64,000 nt of DNA, from assembly GCA_025929895.1 (NCBI GenBank), contig JAICPI010000006.1:1-64000 (forward strand). Reading direction: 5' to 3'. The notes below the pieces were generated by a model. It was not told the origin of the DNA and did not search any database. It saw only the letters and a list, made by a program, of their open reading frames with translations. A program made the translations under genes and the position numbers. Source of the stretch: Thermoleophilia bacterium. Lineage in GTDB: Bacteria; Actinomycetota; Thermoleophilia; Gaiellales; Gaiellaceae. Shown piece by piece: positions 1 through 10,993 of the stretch (positions within the stretch are counted from its first letter, which is position 1; every line of letters starts with the position of its first letter).

Positions 1-221
1 CGTTCCGGCTCGGCAGCAGCGTCTGGGGCGTGCAGTTCCACCCCGAGGTGACGCGCGAGCAGATCCAGTCGTGGCTCGAGACCGACGGCTTCAACGAGGG
101 CGTCGACGTCGAGCGCGTCGCGGCGGAGTCGGACGAGTTGATCGAGGAGTGGAACCGGATCGGCGCCGCGCTCTGCGGAGCGTTCCTCGAGGAAGCCGCC
201 GCGGTCCCTAGCGCTCGATGA
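1..221 (+). CDS. Class I glutamine amidotransferase, C-terminal end (partial)
   Basis: Only the last 72 or so codons are present; the gene begins before the window and the reading frame is entered at base 3. The motif GVQFHPEV near the start is the conserved His and Glu of the Cys-His-Glu triad of class I glutamine amidotransferases, which release ammonia from glutamine. The tail after it is helical and acidic and ends PSAR. The synthetase partner or substrate cannot be read from this fragment; stand-alone GMP-synthase-like amidotransferases have this type of ending. Its last codons overlap the end of the convergent minus-strand gene (stop at 208) by 14 bases. Confidence 0.8.
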   Translation, partial: FRLGSSVWGVQFHPEVTREQIQSWLETDGFNEGVDVERVAAESDELIEEWNRIGAALCGAFLEEAAAVPSAR

Positions 222-975
222 CGATCGCGCCCGGCTCGTCGGCCGCGCCGGCGTAGCCGTGCTCCGCGCCCTCGATCCCCATCGCGCGGGCCAGCGCGGC
301 GATCGTCTCCGCCGGCGGCGGGAGCTCGTCCGGTGACACTCCGTGGACGGCGGCCTCCCGCACGGCGCGTCGGTTCGCGCCGGTGAGCCGTTCGACGAGC
401 GTCGGGTTCGCGGCCAGGGCGACCACCTCGCCCGAGGGCAGCGGCCCGTAGTACTCCTGCACCGACAGGTACTCGTCGAGCATCCGGCCGCGGTCGAAGA
501 CGAGGTAGCGCGCGACCGCTCCCTCCTCGATCCCGAAGCCGACGACCACGACGCCGAGGCTGTCGGAGAGCTCGCGCGCGATGCGCCGGAGCGCGGAGGG
601 ATCGCGGTCGGCGAGCTCGTCGTAGACGCTCGTCCAGCCGCTCCGCGGCGGAACGATCACCGATCCCTGCGAGCGCCCGGCGAGCTGCGGGACGAAGCGC
701 CGGACGCCGCGCTCGACCGCCGGCAGGTCGTCGGTCTGCACGTGCAGCGACCCAGCCGACGGCCCGCGGGGCCGACGCTCGAGGTCGCGCGCGAGCACGT
801 CGAGGTCGACCTCGAGCGTGCGCGAGACGACGACGAAGCCCATCCGCGCGGCCGTGGACAGCGCCTGCTCGTCGCTCTCGGCGAGACGCAGCTTCAGGCG
901 CGACGCTCCGCGCTCCCGCAGCTCCTGCAGCGCCTCGGGCGTCAGGTCCTCGATCCGCTCGACCTCGAACTCCAT
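208..975 (-). CDS. Uncharacterised protein with a possible GNAT-like N-terminal segment
   Basis: A 255-residue soluble protein with no signal peptide or membrane segment. I do not recognise the full-length family. Residues about 20-55, ending AARMGFVVVSRTLEVDL, resemble the last strand-helix-strand of GNAT acetyltransferases, where a 'GF' precedes the final strand, but the acetyl-CoA loop is absent, so this is only a hint. The ATG at 973-975 is chosen because it overlaps the TGA of the upstream glycosylase gene by one base, a typical translational-coupling junction. The longer open frame upstream is antisense shadow of the glycosylase. The 3' end overlaps the convergent amidotransferase gene by 14 bases. 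Confidence 0.7.
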   Translation of the reverse strand: MEFEVERIEDLTPEALQELRERGASRLKLRLAESDEQALSTAARMGFVVVSRTLEVDLDVLARDLERRPRGPSAGSLHVQTDDLPAVERGVRRFVPQLAGRSQGSVIVPPRSGWTSVYDELADRDPSALRRIARELSDSLGVVVVGFGIEEGAVARYLVFDRGRMLDEYLSVQEYYGPLPSGEVVALAANPTLVERLTGANRRAVREAAVHGVSPDELPPPAETIAALARAMGIEGAEHGYAGAADEPGAIVIER

Positions 976-1802
976 CAGGCGACCGTATACAGGCTCGCGA
1001 GCAGGTAGTGCGCGCTCAGGTTCTCGAACGGCGCGAAGCGCGCGCCGAAAGCGCGCGTCTCCGGGATCGTCGGGCGGATGCCTTCGAGGTAGTGCTCGGC
1101 GAGCGCCCGCCAGAGACCGAGATCGCCTGCGGGCCACGCCCGCGGCCGGCCCAGGTGCCGCGCGAGGAACCAGTCGGCGGTCCACTCCCCGAGCCCGCGA
1201 ATCGCGACGAGGCGCGCCTTCACCTCGTCGTCGGGCAGTGTCGCGAGCTCGACCCAGTCGATCCCCGCACGCGCGAGGCCGACGACGTACTCCGCCTTGC
1301 GGCGCGAGAAGCCGAGCGCCGCGAGCTCGTCCTCGCTCGCGCGCGCGATTCGCTCCTCGGTCGGGAACGCCCACGCGTGCTCGGCGCGTTCGCCGAAGCG
1401 CTCGATCAGGCGGTTGCGGACCGCGAACGCGGACTGGAGCGAGACCTGCTGGGCGGTGATCGACGTGACGAGCGTCTCGAACGGCGTCGGGTTCAGGGGC
1501 GGCCGCAGGCCCCGCAGCCGGTGGACGAGCCGCGCGAGCGGAGGGTCGGTCTCCGCGAACGCGGAGAACGCGCCGAGGTCGAAAGGCCCGCCGAGGTAGT
1601 GCAGGACGACGGGCTCGATCTCCGCGTCGAGCGGCGAGACGTCGACGCCGCCCGGAGCCGTCTCGATGCGAACCTCCCGGCCGCCGATCGCACGATGCAG
1701 CCCGCCCTCGTGCCAGAGGTTCGCGAGATCCGGCCCGAACGCGCGATAGCGCTCGGTCGAGACCGCGAAGTCGTACGGCTCCGGAAGCAGGAGCAGGGCC
1801 AC
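975..1802 (-). CDS. DNA-3-methyladenine glycosylase II-like protein (AlkA family)
   Basis: A 275-residue HhH-GPD superfamily base-excision glycosylase that would remove alkylated purines from DNA. The N-terminal part (1-95) is the mixed alpha/beta domain seen in AlkA; the helix-hairpin-helix is at about 200-212 (IRGLGEWTADWFL), followed by the GPD loop with the probable catalytic aspartate D227 (WPAGDLGL). Residues around 109-125 (ETLVTSITAQQVS) match the conserved substrate-pocket helix. The start is a GTG with no obvious Shine-Dalgarno sequence. It is directly upstream of and coupled to the 255-residue protein, so the two are probably co-transcribed. A hairpin at 1812-1840 separates it from the alpha-glucan operon. 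Confidence 0.88.
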   Translation of the reverse strand: MALLLLPEPYDFAVSTERYRAFGPDLANLWHEGGLHRAIGGREVRIETAPGGVDVSPLDAEIEPVVLHYLGGPFDLGAFSAFAETDPPLARLVHRLRGLRPPLNPTPFETLVTSITAQQVSLQSAFAVRNRLIERFGERAEHAWAFPTEERIARASEDELAALGFSRRKAEYVVGLARAGIDWVELATLPDDEVKARLVAIRGLGEWTADWFLARHLGRPRAWPAGDLGLWRALAEHYLEGIRPTIPETRAFGARFAPFENLSAHYLLASLYTVA

Positions 1803-1811
1803 GGCGCGACA

Positions 1812-1840
1812 GTAGCGGCGGCCCGTCGGACCGCCGCTAC
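1812..1840 (-). terminator. Hairpin terminator candidate at the end of the alpha-glucan operon
   Basis: A perfect 10-bp inverted repeat (GTAGCGGCGG at 1812-1821, CCGCCGCTAC at 1831-1840) with a 9-base loop lies ten bases past the pullulanase stop codon and before the start of the glycosylase gene. It has no U-tract, as is common for GC-rich actinobacterial terminators. It would end the seven-gene operon transcript. Confidence 0.6.
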
Positions 1841-1849
1841 CGCGTCGCC

Positions 1850-4800
1850 TCAGTCACCGCACGGCGAGACGTTCCGCCAGTTGAGCACCGCGTTCTCGAT
1901 CGTCTGCGTCCCGTCCGCGCCGCCCGCGACCTGGGCCGCGCGATTCGAGAGCTCGTCGCACGCGGCGCCCTTCTCGACGTAGAACCAGTCGCCGAGCGTG
2001 TACTTGTACTCGAGCGACGTCCCCTCGGTGAACGAGAGGGTCACGCGCCACTTCCCGTCGTCGCCCTTCGCGAGGGTGACCGGGTGCGGCGGGTTGCAGA
2101 AGTTGCAGAGTTGCGGCTGGTTCCCCGCGATCGAGAGCGTCGCGTCCGCCGGCGTCGTCGACGGCGGCGTCACGACGAACGTGACCTCGATCTCGCGGTT
2201 CAGCGGGACCGCGCTCGATTCGTTGCTCGGCGCGGACGCGTTGGCCGAGTCGTCGACGGCGCGGACGACGTAGAAGTACCGCGTCCCGGTCACGAGGCCG
2301 ACGTCGGCGTACGCCGTCGTGTCCTCGGACGTCGCGTCGACGAGCTCGTACGGACCGCCCGCGACCGTGCCGCGGTAGACGTCGTAGCGGAAGAGATCCG
2401 ACGCGTCGACCGGTTCCCAGTCGAGCGTGACGGTCGTCGGCCCGGCGCCGCTCGCGACGAGCCCGGCCGGAGCCGCGGGAGGCGTCGTGTCCGCGGGCGG
2501 CCGCACGGTCATCGTCCCCGGCGCGCCTGTGCCGGGGCCGGTGAGCGACCCGTACGTCCAGCTCCCGCCCCCGTCGGTGCTGAAGCGCGTGAAGTACGAG
2601 TACGTGCCGGGGACGGTCGGCTGGAGCGCGCCCTGGTACTCGTCGTTGTTGCCGGCGTCCACGTTGAACGTCATCGCGACCCAGGTCGTCCAACCTGCGG
2701 GGTTGCTCCCCTGCGCGCCGTAGCCGAGCTCGGCCCGGAGACCGGGCGTCGGGCCGGGCCGGCTGGTCACGTTCTCGATCCAGAGCTGGCCGTAGACCGT
2801 GTCGGTCGTCTGCGACGCCGAGACCGTGTAGTCGAGCGTCGGCGGCCACTGGAGGTTCGCCCAGCCGATCGCGTGGCTCGGGACGACGCGCGCCTCGTTG
2901 GAGCCCGCGCCCTCGTTCCCGGCCGCGTCGAGCGCGCGCACGACGTAGTGGTAGGGCTGGCCACTCCGCAGCGCGGCGTCGGCGTCCTCGTACGTCGTGC
3001 CGGTCGTCGTGCCGATCCGCTCGTAGCCGCCGCGAGTGACCGGGCTGCGGTAGACGGCGTAGCTCGAGGCGCCCTCGGTGGCCGCCCAGGAGAGCTGGAC
3101 GGTCAGGCCCGCCGCGTTCGCGGCGAGCCCCTCGGGCGGGGCCGGCGGCGTCAGATCCGTGCCGGGATCGACGACGAGCGCCCTGCCCTCGAGCGGACCG
3201 AGCGCCACCGCGAGCTCACCGCCCGCGACGGCCGCGTCGCCGAGCCGTGCGCCGTCCGGGAGATACCCGGCGACGGGGATCCGCAGCGTCCGCTCCTGCT
3301 CGCTCGAGTTCAGCGCGACGACCACCGCGTCGTTGCCCAGCTTGCGCCCGTACGCGACCGTGCCCGCCGAATCGTCGGCGAGGAGGAACCGCAGCCCTCC
3401 GCCGCGGAGGGACGGGTGCTCCGCGCGGAGCTGCGTTAGCCCGCGGTAGTGCGCGAGCAGCTCGTTGTCGGGGCTCGACCACGGATACGTCCGGCGGTCG
3501 TCGGGGTCGTCGTCGCCCGTCAGCCCGACCTCGTCGCCGTAGTAGATCGTCGGAGCGCCGGGCTGCGTCAGCTGGACGAGCGCGGCGAGGCGCTGGCGCC
3601 GCTTCCCCTCGGCGAGGTTCGCCGCGTCGTGCTCGCGGGCGGCGGGGCTCTCCGCGCCGGGCGTCAGCGTCCAGAGCAGCCGCTCGGTGTCGTGCGAGTC
3701 GAGCAGGTTCATCAGCGAGAAGTAGGTGCGGTCGGGATAGTCCTCGCGCACCGACTCGAGCCGATTGCGAAACGCCGACGCCGAGATCGGCGAGCCGCTG
3801 CCCGGGAAGCCCTTCGCGTCGAAGGCCTGCGGCGCGAGCAGGCCGATCGTCGCGTCGCGCAGCCGGTAGTTCATCGCGGTGTCGGCCGTGTCGCCGTGGA
3901 TGTACGGCAGCACGTCGAACTTCTTCCACAGCTCGCCGATGATCACGGTCTCCGGCTCGACCTCGTAGACGCGGCCGCGGAACTCGCGCCAGAAGTCGTG
4001 GCTCTTCTCCTGCATCACGTCGAGCCGCCAGCCCTCGGCGCCCTCGCGCAGCCAGTGCCGGGCGACGGCGTCGTCCGCGCCGTGGACGTACTCGCGCACG
4101 GCCGCGTTCTCCGAGAGCTGCGGCAGCGAGTCGAAGCCGGCCCACGAGGTGTAGAAGCTGTCGCCGCTGCGCGTGAACGGTGCGCACGCCGCCGGCTCCG
4201 CGGCTCTCGGCGGGCGGAAGTGATACCACGACCTCGTCGCCGCCTCGGTGCTCTCGCACGCGCCTGTCGCGGCGAAGTTGCGGTAGCGGTCGAAGAGCGG
4301 GCTGTCGGACGACGTGTGGTTGAAGACGCCGTCGAGGATCACCTTGATCCCGAGCTCGTCCGCGTCCTCGACCAGCTTGTCCCAGTCGTTCTGCGTCCCG
4401 AGGTACGGGTCGATCCGGCGGAAGTCGCGTGTGTCGTAGCGGTGGTTCGACGAGGCCGCGAAGATCGGGTTGAAGAAGAGCACGGTCACGCCGAGCGAGC
4501 GCAGGTACGGCAGGCGCTCGCGGACGCCGTCGAGGTCGCCGCCGAAGTAGTCGCGGCCGAACGGCCCCTCGCGGCCCTCGCCCGCCTGCCAGCGCTTCTC
4601 GCAGTCGACGCCGCTGTAGTTGCGGCAGTGGCCCTCGGGCAGCGTGCCCCACGGGAGCTGGAGAATGCGGTCGCGGGCGCGCTCGTCCGGCGTGCCGTTC
4701 GGGAACGCGTAGCGCGCGTCGTTGCTCCAGCGCGGGGCGTTGGGGTTCCCGCGGCCGGGGTCGTTCGCGGGCGTGCCGTTGCGGAAGCGGTCGGGGAAGA

Positions 4801-5953
4801 TCTGGTAGACGACCCCGTCCTTCATCCAGTCGACCGGCTCGTCGAACGCGGGGTCGTGGATCGTGACGACCCAGCCCCAGTCGGGCGAGCTGTCGGTCGC
4901 GCGACCCCAGCCGCCGTCGCGCACGTCGCTGTCGTCCTCGTAGTAGACGGTGCGTGCGCCGTCGCGGACGATGAACCGGTAGAAGAGGGTGCCGGTCCGC
5001 GAGCCGTCCACGGTCGCCTGCCAGTAGTCGCAGCCGAACTCGAGGCCGCAGGGGACGTCCGCCGCGACGCGCTGCATCGGCAGGAGACGCTCGCCGTCCT
5101 GCCAGGTGCGGAGCGTGACGCCGGTGACGTCGTCGTGGTAGGTCCGGAAGCGCACGAGCACGTCGGTTCCGCGCGGGACGGCGCCGCCCGGCACGCGATA
5201 GAGCGTGTCGCGGCTGTCGTGCGCGAGCCCGTCGAACCAGACGTCGCCGTCCTGCGACGGCGCGCTCGACACCGAGGAGACCGTCAGGATGTGCGACGTC
5301 GCGTCGTAGCGGAACGTCGTCTCGGCCGAGGCGGCGACCGTGAACGCGACGTTCGCGCCGTTTCGTTCACCGCCGGCGCCGTAGTTCTCGTCCCAGCTCT
5401 CGCCGATCGCGACCTTCGCCTCGTACGAACCCGCCGGGATCGCGGCGGTCGTGAACGAGTAGACGCGGTCGCCGTCGACGTCCTGGAGCCACGAGCGCAG
5501 GCAGGTCGGGTCCCAGTCGCCCGCGCACCCGAGCTCCGACTGGAAGCTGCCGGGCACGGTCGCGATCACGGCGTTGCGACTCGACGTGACCCAGTGCGAC
5601 TCGTGGTCGTAGTAGAACTTGACCGTCGCCGCCTCGCTCAGCGTCAGGCCGAGGTTCGCGCCGTTCCGCTCGCCGTTCGCGCCGTAGTTCTCGTCCCAAC
5701 CGTCGTTCAGCGGCGCCTTGTACTCCCACGTCCCCGCGGGAACGGCGAACGCGCCGTGCCAGACCGTGTCCTCCGCGTCGTAGGCGAGGTGCGTGGCGGC
5801 GCACTCGGGCTGCCAGTCGCCGGAGCAGCCGAGCTCGCTCTGGAGCGAGCCTGCGATCGTGACGGACGCCGGAGCCGGGGTGTGCGCGGCACCCGCCGTC
5901 TGCACGACGACGAGCAGGAGGACGAGGAGCGGAACGACGCGACGAGCGGTCAT
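1850..5953 (-). CDS. Secreted multidomain pullulanase/alpha-amylase-type GH13 enzyme
   Basis: A 1367-residue exported glycoside hydrolase. Signal peptide about 1-23, then two pullulanase-type X25 repeats (about 32-122 and 132-225, each containing LQ/FQSELGC, GDW and ...WDENYG), an N-terminal CBM34-like beta domain (about 235-365), the GH13 barrel (about 375-860) and its C-terminal beta domain. GH13 regions are intact: DGVFNHT at 541-547, nucleophile D645 in GWRLD, acid/base E674 in IIGEL, and D755 in LLDSHD. Two fibronectin type III domains follow (about 936-1025 and 1157-1250) around a module at 1030-1150, and a starch-binding CBM20-like end at 1255-1367. The ATG at 5951-5953 follows AAAGGA. 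It is the last gene of the operon, 11 bases after the amylase gene. Exact specificity (pullulanase or amylopullulanase) is inferred from the X25 repeats. Confidence 0.9.
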   Translation of the reverse strand: MTARRVVPLLVLLLVVVQTAGAAHTPAPASVTIAGSLQSELGCSGDWQPECAATHLAYDAEDTVWHGAFAVPAGTWEYKAPLNDGWDENYGANGERNGANLGLTLSEAATVKFYYDHESHWVTSSRNAVIATVPGSFQSELGCAGDWDPTCLRSWLQDVDGDRVYSFTTAAIPAGSYEAKVAIGESWDENYGAGGERNGANVAFTVAASAETTFRYDATSHILTVSSVSSAPSQDGDVWFDGLAHDSRDTLYRVPGGAVPRGTDVLVRFRTYHDDVTGVTLRTWQDGERLLPMQRVAADVPCGLEFGCDYWQATVDGSRTGTLFYRFIVRDGARTVYYEDDSDVRDGGWGRATDSSPDWGWVVTIHDPAFDEPVDWMKDGVVYQIFPDRFRNGTPANDPGRGNPNAPRWSNDARYAFPNGTPDERARDRILQLPWGTLPEGHCRNYSGVDCEKRWQAGEGREGPFGRDYFGGDLDGVRERLPYLRSLGVTVLFFNPIFAASSNHRYDTRDFRRIDPYLGTQNDWDKLVEDADELGIKVILDGVFNHTSSDSPLFDRYRNFAATGACESTEAATRSWYHFRPPRAAEPAACAPFTRSGDSFYTSWAGFDSLPQLSENAAVREYVHGADDAVARHWLREGAEGWRLDVMQEKSHDFWREFRGRVYEVEPETVIIGELWKKFDVLPYIHGDTADTAMNYRLRDATIGLLAPQAFDAKGFPGSGSPISASAFRNRLESVREDYPDRTYFSLMNLLDSHDTERLLWTLTPGAESPAAREHDAANLAEGKRRQRLAALVQLTQPGAPTIYYGDEVGLTGDDDPDDRRTYPWSSPDNELLAHYRGLTQLRAEHPSLRGGGLRFLLADDSAGTVAYGRKLGNDAVVVALNSSEQERTLRIPVAGYLPDGARLGDAAVAGGELAVALGPLEGRALVVDPGTDLTPPAPPEGLAANAAGLTVQLSWAATEGASSYAVYRSPVTRGGYERIGTTTGTTYEDADAALRSGQPYHYVVRALDAAGNEGAGSNEARVVPSHAIGWANLQWPPTLDYTVSASQTTDTVYGQLWIENVTSRPGPTPGLRAELGYGAQGSNPAGWTTWVAMTFNVDAGNNDEYQGALQPTVPGTYSYFTRFSTDGGGSWTYGSLTGPGTGAPGTMTVRPPADTTPPAAPAGLVASGAGPTTVTLDWEPVDASDLFRYDVYRGTVAGGPYELVDATSEDTTAYADVGLVTGTRYFYVVRAVDDSANASAPSNESSAVPLNREIEVTFVVTPPSTTPADATLSIAGNQPQLCNFCNPPHPVTLAKGDDGKWRVTLSFTEGTSLEYKYTLGDWFYVEKGAACDELSNRAAQVAGGADGTQTIENAVLNWRNVSPCGD

Positions 5954-5964
5954 CGGGAGTCCTT

Positions 5965-7984
5965 TCAGCGGCGTGGGACGAACGTGCGGACGGTGGAGAC
6001 GGCGGTGCGGCCGCCGAGGGAGCGGGCGATCGCGACGACGTGGATGCGCTCCCCGCGCCGGAACCTCGCCGGCTCGAGAAAGGTGCGGTAGGGCGGCGAG
6101 TCGTCGGCGGCGATCCGCGCCCAGCGCGAGGCACCGGCGCGCCGAACCGCGAAGGCGACGCTGACCGGAGCGCTGCCCGCGCTCGCGGAAGCGCGGACGA
6201 GGTCGCTGAGCGAGTCTCGCGCGATCGTCAGGCGCGGCCTCGCGGGACGCGCGGCGGGGATCGCGCGCGCCGCCTCGAGCCACGTGCTCGAGAACGGGGG
6301 AAGGGTCAGGGTGAGCGCGCCCGTGCGGGTGCTCGACGCGGGTGTCGCCGCGCCGTGCAGCCGCGTCCAGGCCGACCGCGGCGTCACCGTCGCCACGGTC
6401 ACACGCGCGGCCGAGCCGCCGGCGTTGACGAGCGCGAGGTACTCGCGGCGGCGCGCGGCGTCGATCCGGCTGACGACGAGGACGCTCCGCGTCGCGCGGC
6501 GCACGATCGTCGCGCCAATCGAGAGCGCAGGGTGGGCGGCGCGCAGCGCGCCGAGCGCTCGCAGCCGCTCGGCGATCGGGTGCCCGGCGACGTCGAACGA
6601 CGACCCCGTGCCGATCGGGCCGCCGCCGACGCGCTCCTCGTTCCGCCACTCCGCCACCTGGGTGGGGAAGAGATCCTGGCGCGCCTCCTTGTCGCCGCCT
6701 CGCCCGAGAATGCCGAACTCGTCGCCGTAGTAGACGACGGGGGCACCGCGGAGGAGATAGAGCAGGTCGTACGCGACCAGCGTCTTCTGGAGCAGCGAGC
6801 CGCCGGCGCCGAGCGTGGCCTCGCGCACCTTGCGGGCCGCGCGGCCGATGTCGTGGTTGCCGAGGAACGTCGGCGGCACGTGCCGAACGCCGGTCGGCGA
6901 GACGAAGTAGTCGTCGTCGTGGAGGCGGGTCGTGATCCCGGCCGCGCCCGCGCTTCCGCCGGCGAAGCGGGCGAGCGCGTCCTGGAGCGGGAAGTCGAGC
7001 ACGTTCGGGAGACTGCGGTCGCGGACGTAGCTCGACAGCTCGATCGCGTTCGTGACGAACGCCTCGCCGAAGAGCTGGAAGTCGGGCACGCCGGCCTCGC
7101 GCGCGGCGGCGTGGATCTTCGGGACCCACTCGGCGAAGAACCCCGGCTCGACGTGCCTCGCGGTGTCGACCCGGAATCCGTCGATCCGGTAACGGCGCAC
7201 CCAGCCCGCGAACACCTCTGCGAGCCCGGCGCGGACGTCCGCCTGCTCGGTCGCGAGGTCGTCGAGCCCTGCGAAGTCGCCGAGCTCGACGCACTCGGCC
7301 GGGCAGTTGCCGTCGAGGTTGCCGCGGTTGTGGTAGTTCGACGTGTCGTTCAGCCACGCCGGCGACTTCGCGCCGCGCTCGGCCGGCGGCACGAACGGCG
7401 TCTTGGGCGGGCCGTACTCGTAGCTCGGCAGCTGGATCACGTCGGCCGTGTGGTTGACGACGACGTCGAGGATCACCTTCAGCTCGAGCCGGTGCGCGCA
7501 GTCGACGAACGCGGCGAACTCGGCCTCGGTGCCGAGGTGCGGGTCGATCTCGTCGAGCCCGAGAGCCCAGTAGCCGTGGTAGCCGGCGCTGTCGCCCTGC
7601 ACGGACTTCTGCCGGTACGGCGGCGTCACCCAGATCGACGTGAAGCCGAGGTCCTTGATCCGCGCGAGCCCGCGCGGGCCGGTGCAGTCGCCCGTCAGGC
7701 CCGCGAAGTCGCCGCCGTGGTAGTAGCCGACGTCGGCCGGGTCGTAGCCGGTCACGTCCCTCGGGCCGGTGAGGCCGCCGCGGTCGTTCGAGGGATCGCC
7801 GTTCGCGTAGCGGTCCGGCATCACGAAGTAGATCCGCTGCGAGGCCAGCGGCGGTCGTTCTACGGGGCGGGCGAGCTCGCGCAGGACAGCGCCGCGCGGC
7901 GGGGCGGGATTCGCAAGTGACAGACTGTCACTTGGGCTCGCCGGGCCCGCGACCGCAACCGCCGCGACGAGCGCGACGATGGCG

Positions 7985-8001
<17 letters not shown>
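5965..8001 (-). CDS. Secreted GH13 alpha-amylase
   Basis: A 678-residue exported alpha-amylase-family enzyme. The N-terminus (about 1-22) is a signal peptide. The GH13 barrel spans about 50-470 with region I DVVVNHT at 179-185, nucleophile D279 in DGFRVD, acid/base E313 in LFGEAF and D384 in FLGNHD. A C-terminal beta domain and then an Ig-like module rich in Ala/Arg (about 580-678) follow. The start is a GTG that overlaps the end of the MalK-like gene by 17 bases; no other start keeps the signal peptide. Its role in the operon would be to make short maltodextrins outside the cell for the ABC importer. Confidence 0.88.
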
Positions 8002-9166
<1,165 letters not shown>

Positions 9167-9184
9167 TACGCACCTCCAGCTCGA

Positions 9185-10993
9185 TCAATCGATTCTCCAG
9201 ACGTGAAACGCAGGCCCGTCGCCCGGGAGCTCGGCGACGCCGCCGTTGACGCGCACCTGCGCACCGCCGTACACGGGCTCGAGCTCGCGGGCGTCGAGCG
9301 CCACGCGTACGGGCTCGTGGGGCGCGCGCGCCGCGAGGCAGAGGAGCCGCTCGCGCGCGGACTCGCGCAGGTACGCGACCGCGTCGTCGCCGACGTGCGC
9401 GTACCGGATTCCGCCGCGGGCCAGCGCGTCGCTCGAGCGGCGGAGTGCGACGAGGCGGACGTACTCCTCGAGCAGCGAAGCGCCCCAGGGCATCGGGCGA
9501 CGCGCGTCCTCGCCCCACGCGCCCTCGACCCCGAGCTCGTCGCCCGCGAAGACCATCGGGACGCCGGGTGAGGTCATCTGGAGCCCTACGCCGACGAGCG
9601 CACGCTCGCGCGACCCTGCGACGCTCTTGAAGCGGGCCGTGTCGTGGCTGTCGAGCAGCGTCCACGAGTGGAGCGCGGCCTGCCACGGGATGCCCGCGCG
9701 GAACGTCCGCATCGCCGCCACCATCGACGTCCCGGAGCCGCGCGGCACGCCGACGGGAACGCCCCAGAAGCTGCGCTCGAGCTCGCCCGGCAGCTCGTCG
9801 CCCCGCAGCCAGCTCCAGACCGGGCGGAGGAAGCCCGCGTAGTTCATCGCGCCGTGCCAGCCGGTCCCGTCGAGGTCGCGGCGGAAGTCGAACCCGTGCT
9901 CGGCGACGAGCAGCTCGTCGTCGGCGAGCGCGGCCCGGACGAGCTGCGCGACCTCGCGCGTGAGCTCGATCCCCCGGAAGCGGCCGGTCATGTTCGCGAC
10001 GTCGATGCGCCAGCCGCCGAGGCCGGCGTCGAGCCACTTCCGCGTCACGGCCGCCATGCGGTCGCGGAGCTCGGCGGAGCGCCAGTCGAGCTTCGGCAGG
10101 CTCGAGATGCCGAGCCACGACTCGTACCCGGCAGGGAGCGCGTCGTCGAAGTAGAAGAACCCGCGCTCCGCCGAGCTCGCGTCGCGCTGGGCCGCCAGGA
10201 ACCACTCGTGGCGGCTGCCCGTGTGGTTCGTCGTCAGGTCGCCGAGCACGCGAACGCCACGGGCGCGCACGGCCGCGAGCAGCGACCGGAGCGCCTCGTC
10301 GCCGCCGAGGAGGGGGTCGACGCGGTCGAAGCTCGTCGCGTCGTAGCGGTGGGTGCTCCCCGCAGGGAAGATCGGAGTCAGGTAGATCGTGTTCGCGCCG
10401 AGGAGCTCGACGTGGTCGAGGCGCTGCTCGATCCCGCGGAGGTCGCCGCCGAACCACTCGCGCGGCGTGTCGGGCCCGCGTCCGGTCGGCGCCTCGTCCC
10501 ACTCGCGGGGCACGGCCCAACCGGGCAGTTCGTGGCTCAGAGCCGCAAAGTCGTCGGAGCGCGCGAACCGGTCGGGGAAGATCTCGTACACGACCGACGA
10601 GAGGTGCCACGCCGGGCCGTCGCCGAGGGCGAGCACGAAGTCGTCGCCGTCCGGCGGCTCGTACGCGCGCACGCCGCAGCCGTTCAGCCAGCTCCAGCCG
10701 CCGTCCGCGCCGACGATCAGCCAGCGGTACGGGACGCTCGGGTTCGCGACGGGGAACCGCGCGCGCCACCACGTCTCGGTCCCGGTCTCGCGATCGACCT
10801 GCGCGCGCGCCCAGCGCGGCTCGCCGTCGCGGACGTAGCGCAGCACGACGTCGTCGGCGAAGCCTCGCGGCACCCGGACGCGCACGACCGCGTCGCCGCC
10901 GAGCTCCTCGGGGCGCTCGAGCACGTACTGGTCCGAGCCGTCGTGGTGCGGGCCGGCGAGCAGCGTGCTCGGGCGGACGCCGGTCGTGCTCAT
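9185..10993 (-). CDS. Cytoplasmic GH13 hydrolase (neopullulanase/cyclomaltodextrinase/alpha-glucosidase type)
   Basis: A 602-residue GH13 enzyme without signal peptide, expected to act on imported maltodextrins. An N-terminal beta domain (about 20-120) resembles the CBM34 or AMY-N domain of neopullulanases. The barrel starts at VVYEIFPDRF (about 134-143); region I is GDLTTNHTG, nucleophile D331 in GGWRID, acid/base E365 in LLVAEH and D451 in LLDSHD. The ATG at 10991-10993 overlaps the TGA of the MalG-like gene by four bases, so translation is coupled to the permease. The choice among neopullulanase, cyclomaltodextrinase and maltogenic amylase cannot be settled by motif reading. Confidence 0.87.
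   Translation of the reverse strand: MSTTGVRPSTLLAGPHHDGSDQYVLERPEELGGDAVVRVRVPRGFADDVVLRYVRDGEPRWARAQVDRETGTETWWRARFPVANPSVPYRWLIVGADGGWSWLNGCGVRAYEPPDGDDFVLALGDGPAWHLSSVVYEIFPDRFARSDDFAALSHELPGWAVPREWDEAPTGRGPDTPREWFGGDLRGIEQRLDHVELLGANTIYLTPIFPAGSTHRYDATSFDRVDPLLGGDEALRSLLAAVRARGVRVLGDLTTNHTGSRHEWFLAAQRDASSAERGFFYFDDALPAGYESWLGISSLPKLDWRSAELRDRMAAVTRKWLDAGLGGWRIDVANMTGRFRGIELTREVAQLVRAALADDELLVAEHGFDFRRDLDGTGWHGAMNYAGFLRPVWSWLRGDELPGELERSFWGVPVGVPRGSGTSMVAAMRTFRAGIPWQAALHSWTLLDSHDTARFKSVAGSRERALVGVGLQMTSPGVPMVFAGDELGVEGAWGEDARRPMPWGASLLEEYVRLVALRRSSDALARGGIRYAHVGDDAVAYLRESARERLLCLAARAPHEPVRVALDARELEPVYGGAQVRVNGGVAELPGDGPAFHVWRID

Noticed and set aside
3449-6091. An 880-codon plus-strand frame antisense to the pullulanase
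   Set aside because: Repetitive Arg/Val/Asp/Glu-rich composition typical of shadow frames in GC-rich DNA and no recognisable domains; the opposite strand encodes an intact GH13 enzyme.
1850-7357. A 1835-codon minus-strand open frame covering the pullulanase gene and beyond
   Set aside because: The first 468 codons are Arg/Pro/Ala-rich antisense-type translation overlapping the amylase gene; a signal peptide, ribosome-binding site and domain start support the ATG at 5953.
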